Assembly: GCA_944366945.1 (NCBI GenBank)
Contig: CALVWJ010000014.1
Coordinates: 1 to 64,000, forward strand
DNA: 64,000 nt
From: an uncultured Clostridia bacterium
GTDB taxonomy: Bacteria > Bacillota > Clostridia > Christensenellales > CAG-138
Direction: 5' to 3'
Below are positions 61,849-64,000 of this stretch, in pieces. The stretch's first letter is position 1. Each line of letters begins with the position of its first letter. The translations under genes were made by a program, and so were the position numbers. Below the pieces are notes generated by a model. It searched no databases and was not told the origin of the DNA. It was given only the letters and a program-made list of their open reading frames with translations.

Positions 61849-62061
61849 CTTGCATTCTTCCCTTTCTATTGCATTACGCCCATGCCGCAAACGCAATCCC
61901 TCCCGCGCGCATGCAAGCATTCGCATTCTAAGGATACCGTTTGCTCCGCTTGAAAGCGGGCGCTCGTCCCTCTGCCCCCGCGCACGTCCGCGCAAGCTGG
62001 ATGCGCTTTCCATGCGCAAAAGGGGCGCGGCTTTCCGCACCCCTTCAAGGCTAGCGTTTTC

Positions 62062-63516
62062 TTATTCCTCCGCCTTCCAGCGCAGCACGGGCTTGCGCGC
62101 CGCCTGCACCTCATCCGGCCTGCCGATGGGCGTGGTCGTGGGCGTTTGATGCAGCGCTTCCGGGTTTTCGCGCGCCATGCGGGCGATCTCCTTCATGGCT
62201 GCGATGAACGCATCGAGGGTTTCGCGGCTCTCGGACTCCGTGGGCTCGATCATCATCGCCTCATGGACGATCAGCGGGAAATAGATCGTTGGCGGATGAT
62301 AGCCGAAGTCGATGAGCGTTTTCGCGATGTCCGTGGTGTGCACGCCGTTTGCGAGCATTTCCTCGGTGGGCGCGATTACGCATTCGTGCATGCAAATGCG
62401 GTCATGCGGGATGGCATACGCATCGCGGAGCGCGTGCATGACGTAGTTGGCGTTGAGCACGGCGTTTTCGCTGGCTTCCCGCAAGCCGCGCGCACCCAGG
62501 CTCAAAATATAGGCATACGCCTTTGCGAGCACGCTGAAGCTGCCGTAGAAACCACGCACCTTGCCGATGGAAAGGGGCCTGTCATAATCGAGCATCGGCA
62601 TGCCATCCTCCCCTTCCATCACAACGGGATAGGGCAGGAACGGGATGAGCTCCTTTTTCACGCCAACCGGGCCTGCGCCAGGGCCGCCGCCGCCGTGCGG
62701 GGTGGAGAACGTCTTATGCAGGTTGATGTGCATCACATCAAAGCCCATGTCGCCCGGGCGCACCACGCCCATGATGGCGTTCAAGTTGGCACCGTCATAA
62801 TAGAGCAGGCCGCCCGCCTCGTGGACGATCTTTGCCACCTCCTCAATGTTGGCCTCAAACAGGCCGAGCGTGGAGGGGTTTGTGAGCATGAGTCCGGCCA
62901 CATCGGGCCCCACGGCTGCGCGCAACGCATCAAGGTCAATGCCGCCATCCGGCGCGCTCTTGATCTCGCGCGTCTTAAAGCCTGCCATTACCGCGGAAGC
63001 CGGGTTCGTGCCATGGGCTGCATCCGGCACAATGATAACATTGCGGGCATAATCCTCGCGCATATCGTGGTAAGCCTTGATGAGCATGAGGCCCGTAAGC
63101 TCGCCATGGGCGCCCGCAGCCGGCTGCAACGTGAATTTATCGAAGCCCGCCACCTCGCAGAGCGCCTTTTCCAGCGCATCCATAAGGCGTATGGCGCCTG
63201 CAGCGCAGTCCGCGTCCGCAAGCGGGTGCACCCCGTTGAACAGCGGCGCGACTTCCTCGTTGATCTTGGGGTTATACTTCATCGTGCAGGAGCCGAGCGG
63301 ATAGAACCCGTTGTCCACGCCGAAATTGCGGCGGGAAAGGTTCGTGTAATGGCGCACAACGTCCACCTCCGCAAGCTCGGGAAGCGGCAGCGGCGCCTCG
63401 TGCAAGAGGGATTGCGGCACAAGGCCGGAAAGCTCCGGCACATCCAGCTGCGGCAGATCCGCGCCCCGGCGGCCGGGGACGGAGCGTTCAAACAAAAGCG
63501 GATACGCGGAACGCAT
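62062..63516 (-). CDS. gcvPB: Glycine dehydrogenase (decarboxylating), subunit 2
   Basis: The 484-residue subunit is the PLP-binding half of the split P protein of the glycine cleavage system. The Schiff-base lysine is in [17 protein letters not shown], and [20 protein letters not shown] is the N-terminal signature. With GcvPA it decarboxylates glycine and passes aminomethyl to the lipoyl H protein. Its ATG overlaps the gcvPA stop by one base (TGATG), so the two are coupled. The H and T protein genes are not in the window and may lie upstream, to the right. Confidence 0.96.
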   Translation of the reverse strand: MRSAYPLLFERSVPGRRGADLPQLDVPELSGLVPQSLLHEAPLPLPELAEVDVVRHYTNLSRRNFGVDNGFYPLGSCTMKYNPKINEEVAPLFNGVHPLADADCAAGAIRLMDALEKALCEVAGFDKFTLQPAAGAHGELTGLMLIKAYHDMREDYARNVIIVPDAAHGTNPASAVMAGFKTREIKSAPDGGIDLDALRAAVGPDVAGLMLTNPSTLGLFEANIEEVAKIVHEAGGLLYYDGANLNAIMGVVRPGDMGFDVMHINLHKTFSTPHGGGGPGAGPVGVKKELIPFLPYPVVMEGEDGMPMLDYDRPLSIGKVRGFYGSFSVLAKAYAYILSLGARGLREASENAVLNANYVMHALRDAYAIPHDRICMHECVIAPTEEMLANGVHTTDIAKTLIDFGYHPPTIYFPLIVHEAMMIEPTESESRETLDAFIAAMKEIARMARENPEALHQTPTTTPIGRPDEVQAARKPVLRWKAEE

Positions 63517-64000
63517 CAAGCAAGCACCTCCTCAAGCGCATTGAGCGCAAAATCGATCTCCTCGCGCGTGTTGCATTCGGTCGCGCACCAGAGCGCGCCG
63601 TGCGCATCCGCGCGGAAGAAGCGCGCAAGCGGAACGCCGCCCATGATGCCGCGGCGCTTGAGCGCCTCGTTCACGGCTTCTGCATCCTTTTCATATTCCA
63701 CTGCAAATTCGTTGAAGAAAGGCGTTTGCGCATAGCGCAGCTTCAATCCCTTGATCTGCTTCATACCGTCCGCAAGGTAATGCGCCTTCTGCAGGTTCTG
63801 CTGTGCCACCTCGCGCATGCCCGCGGGGCCCATCAAGGCAAGATAAATGCTTGCCGTTACTGCGCAGAGCATCTGGTTCGAGCAGATGTTGGAAGACGCC
63901 TTCTCACGCCGGATATGCTGTTCGCGCGCCTGCAGCGTGAGCACATACGCGCGCGTGCCATCCGCATCCACGGTCTCGCCTGCAATGCGGCCGGGCAGGT
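63516..64000 (-). CDS. gcvPA: Glycine dehydrogenase (decarboxylating), subunit 1, partial
   Basis: Only the C-terminal about 161 codons are in the window; the gene continues beyond the right edge. [19 protein letters not shown] and [18 protein letters not shown] are the family's C-terminal hallmarks, and the end ...[15 protein letters not shown] is typical. It pairs with the overlapping gcvPB to form the P protein. Confidence 0.95.
   Translation of the reverse strand, partial: LPGRIAGETVDADGTRAYVLTLQAREQHIRREKASSNICSNQMLCAVTASIYLALMGPAGMREVAQQNLQKAHYLADGMKQIKGLKLRYAQTPFFNEFAVEYEKDAEAVNEALKRRGIMGGVPLARFFRADAHGALWCATECNTREEIDFALNALEEVLA

Noticed and set aside
1..64000. CRISPR array, rRNA operon or tRNA genes
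   Set aside because: No regularly spaced repeats with unique spacers, no rRNA core sequences and no tRNA T-arm consensus in a foldable context were seen while reading the window; a tRNAscan run would settle the tRNA point.

Overview
The window looks like an origin-proximal part of the chromosome of a GC-rich, anaerobic, amino-acid-fermenting member of the Bacillota (class Clostridia). The evidence is an ornithine oxidation operon of the Clostridium sticklandii type, the two-subunit iron-sulfur L-serine dehydratase, split glycine dehydrogenase (gcvPA/gcvPB), a reverse-type rubrerythrin, strong AGGAGG-type ribosome sites and a collagen-like BclA-type surface protein. No rRNA, tRNA, CRISPR, prophage or transposase gene was seen. 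Genus cannot be named from this sequence alone.

Layout. 0.2-10.6 kb: PatB-type C-S lyase, HAD phosphatase, SPFH/zinc-ribbon protein, phosphate transporter pair, HAD-IIB phosphatase overlapping mutY, rubrerythrin divergent from a Crp/Fnr regulator. 10.6-20.9 kb: ornithine module, with a LysR gene divergent from ord-ortA-ortB-oraS-oraE-glmL-like, then ornithine racemase (own promoter) and ornithine carbamoyltransferase, closed by a strong terminator. Together these convert ornithine to acetyl-CoA and D-alanine. 21.3-23.6 kb: glycosyltransferase plus collagen-like protein. 23.8-29.8 kb (minus strand): D-aminopeptidase, alpha/beta hydrolase, alanine racemase, M28 peptidase, TSCPD protein, DapF. 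30-36 kb: tandem lipid kinases, a membrane-anchored propeller-like protein, CvpA, an rRNA-type methyltransferase and a tandem fusion of two RluA pseudouridine synthases. 36.6-38.2 kb: serine dehydratase. 39-44 kb: NagZ, M23 endopeptidase, FmdB protein, MurA, ModE-like protein. 44.8-46.6 kb: parAB with parS sites. 47-52.8 kb: GNAT, CoA-transferase pair, HEAT-THUMP methyltransferase, MurG. 53-58 kb: DUF815-like ATPase, CysS, small membrane protein, secreted SH3-sortase. 58.8-60.2 kb: fluoride riboswitch and cation/proton antiporter. 61.2-64 kb: nitroreductase and glycine dehydrogenase.

The most notable items are: a fluoride riboswitch with a readable terminator switch ahead of a cation/proton antiporter; a secreted sortase fused to three SH3 domains and carrying a four-cysteine insertion; four parS or parS-like sites within about 14 kb, two inside genes; the ornithine operon with large intercistronic hairpins; the glycosyltransferase/collagen pair; the double RluA fusion; and two unexplained families of intergenic repeats. 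Several long gaps (up to about 1.1 kb) contain no recognisable gene. All family calls come from reading the sequence and memory of the families; no database search was run.
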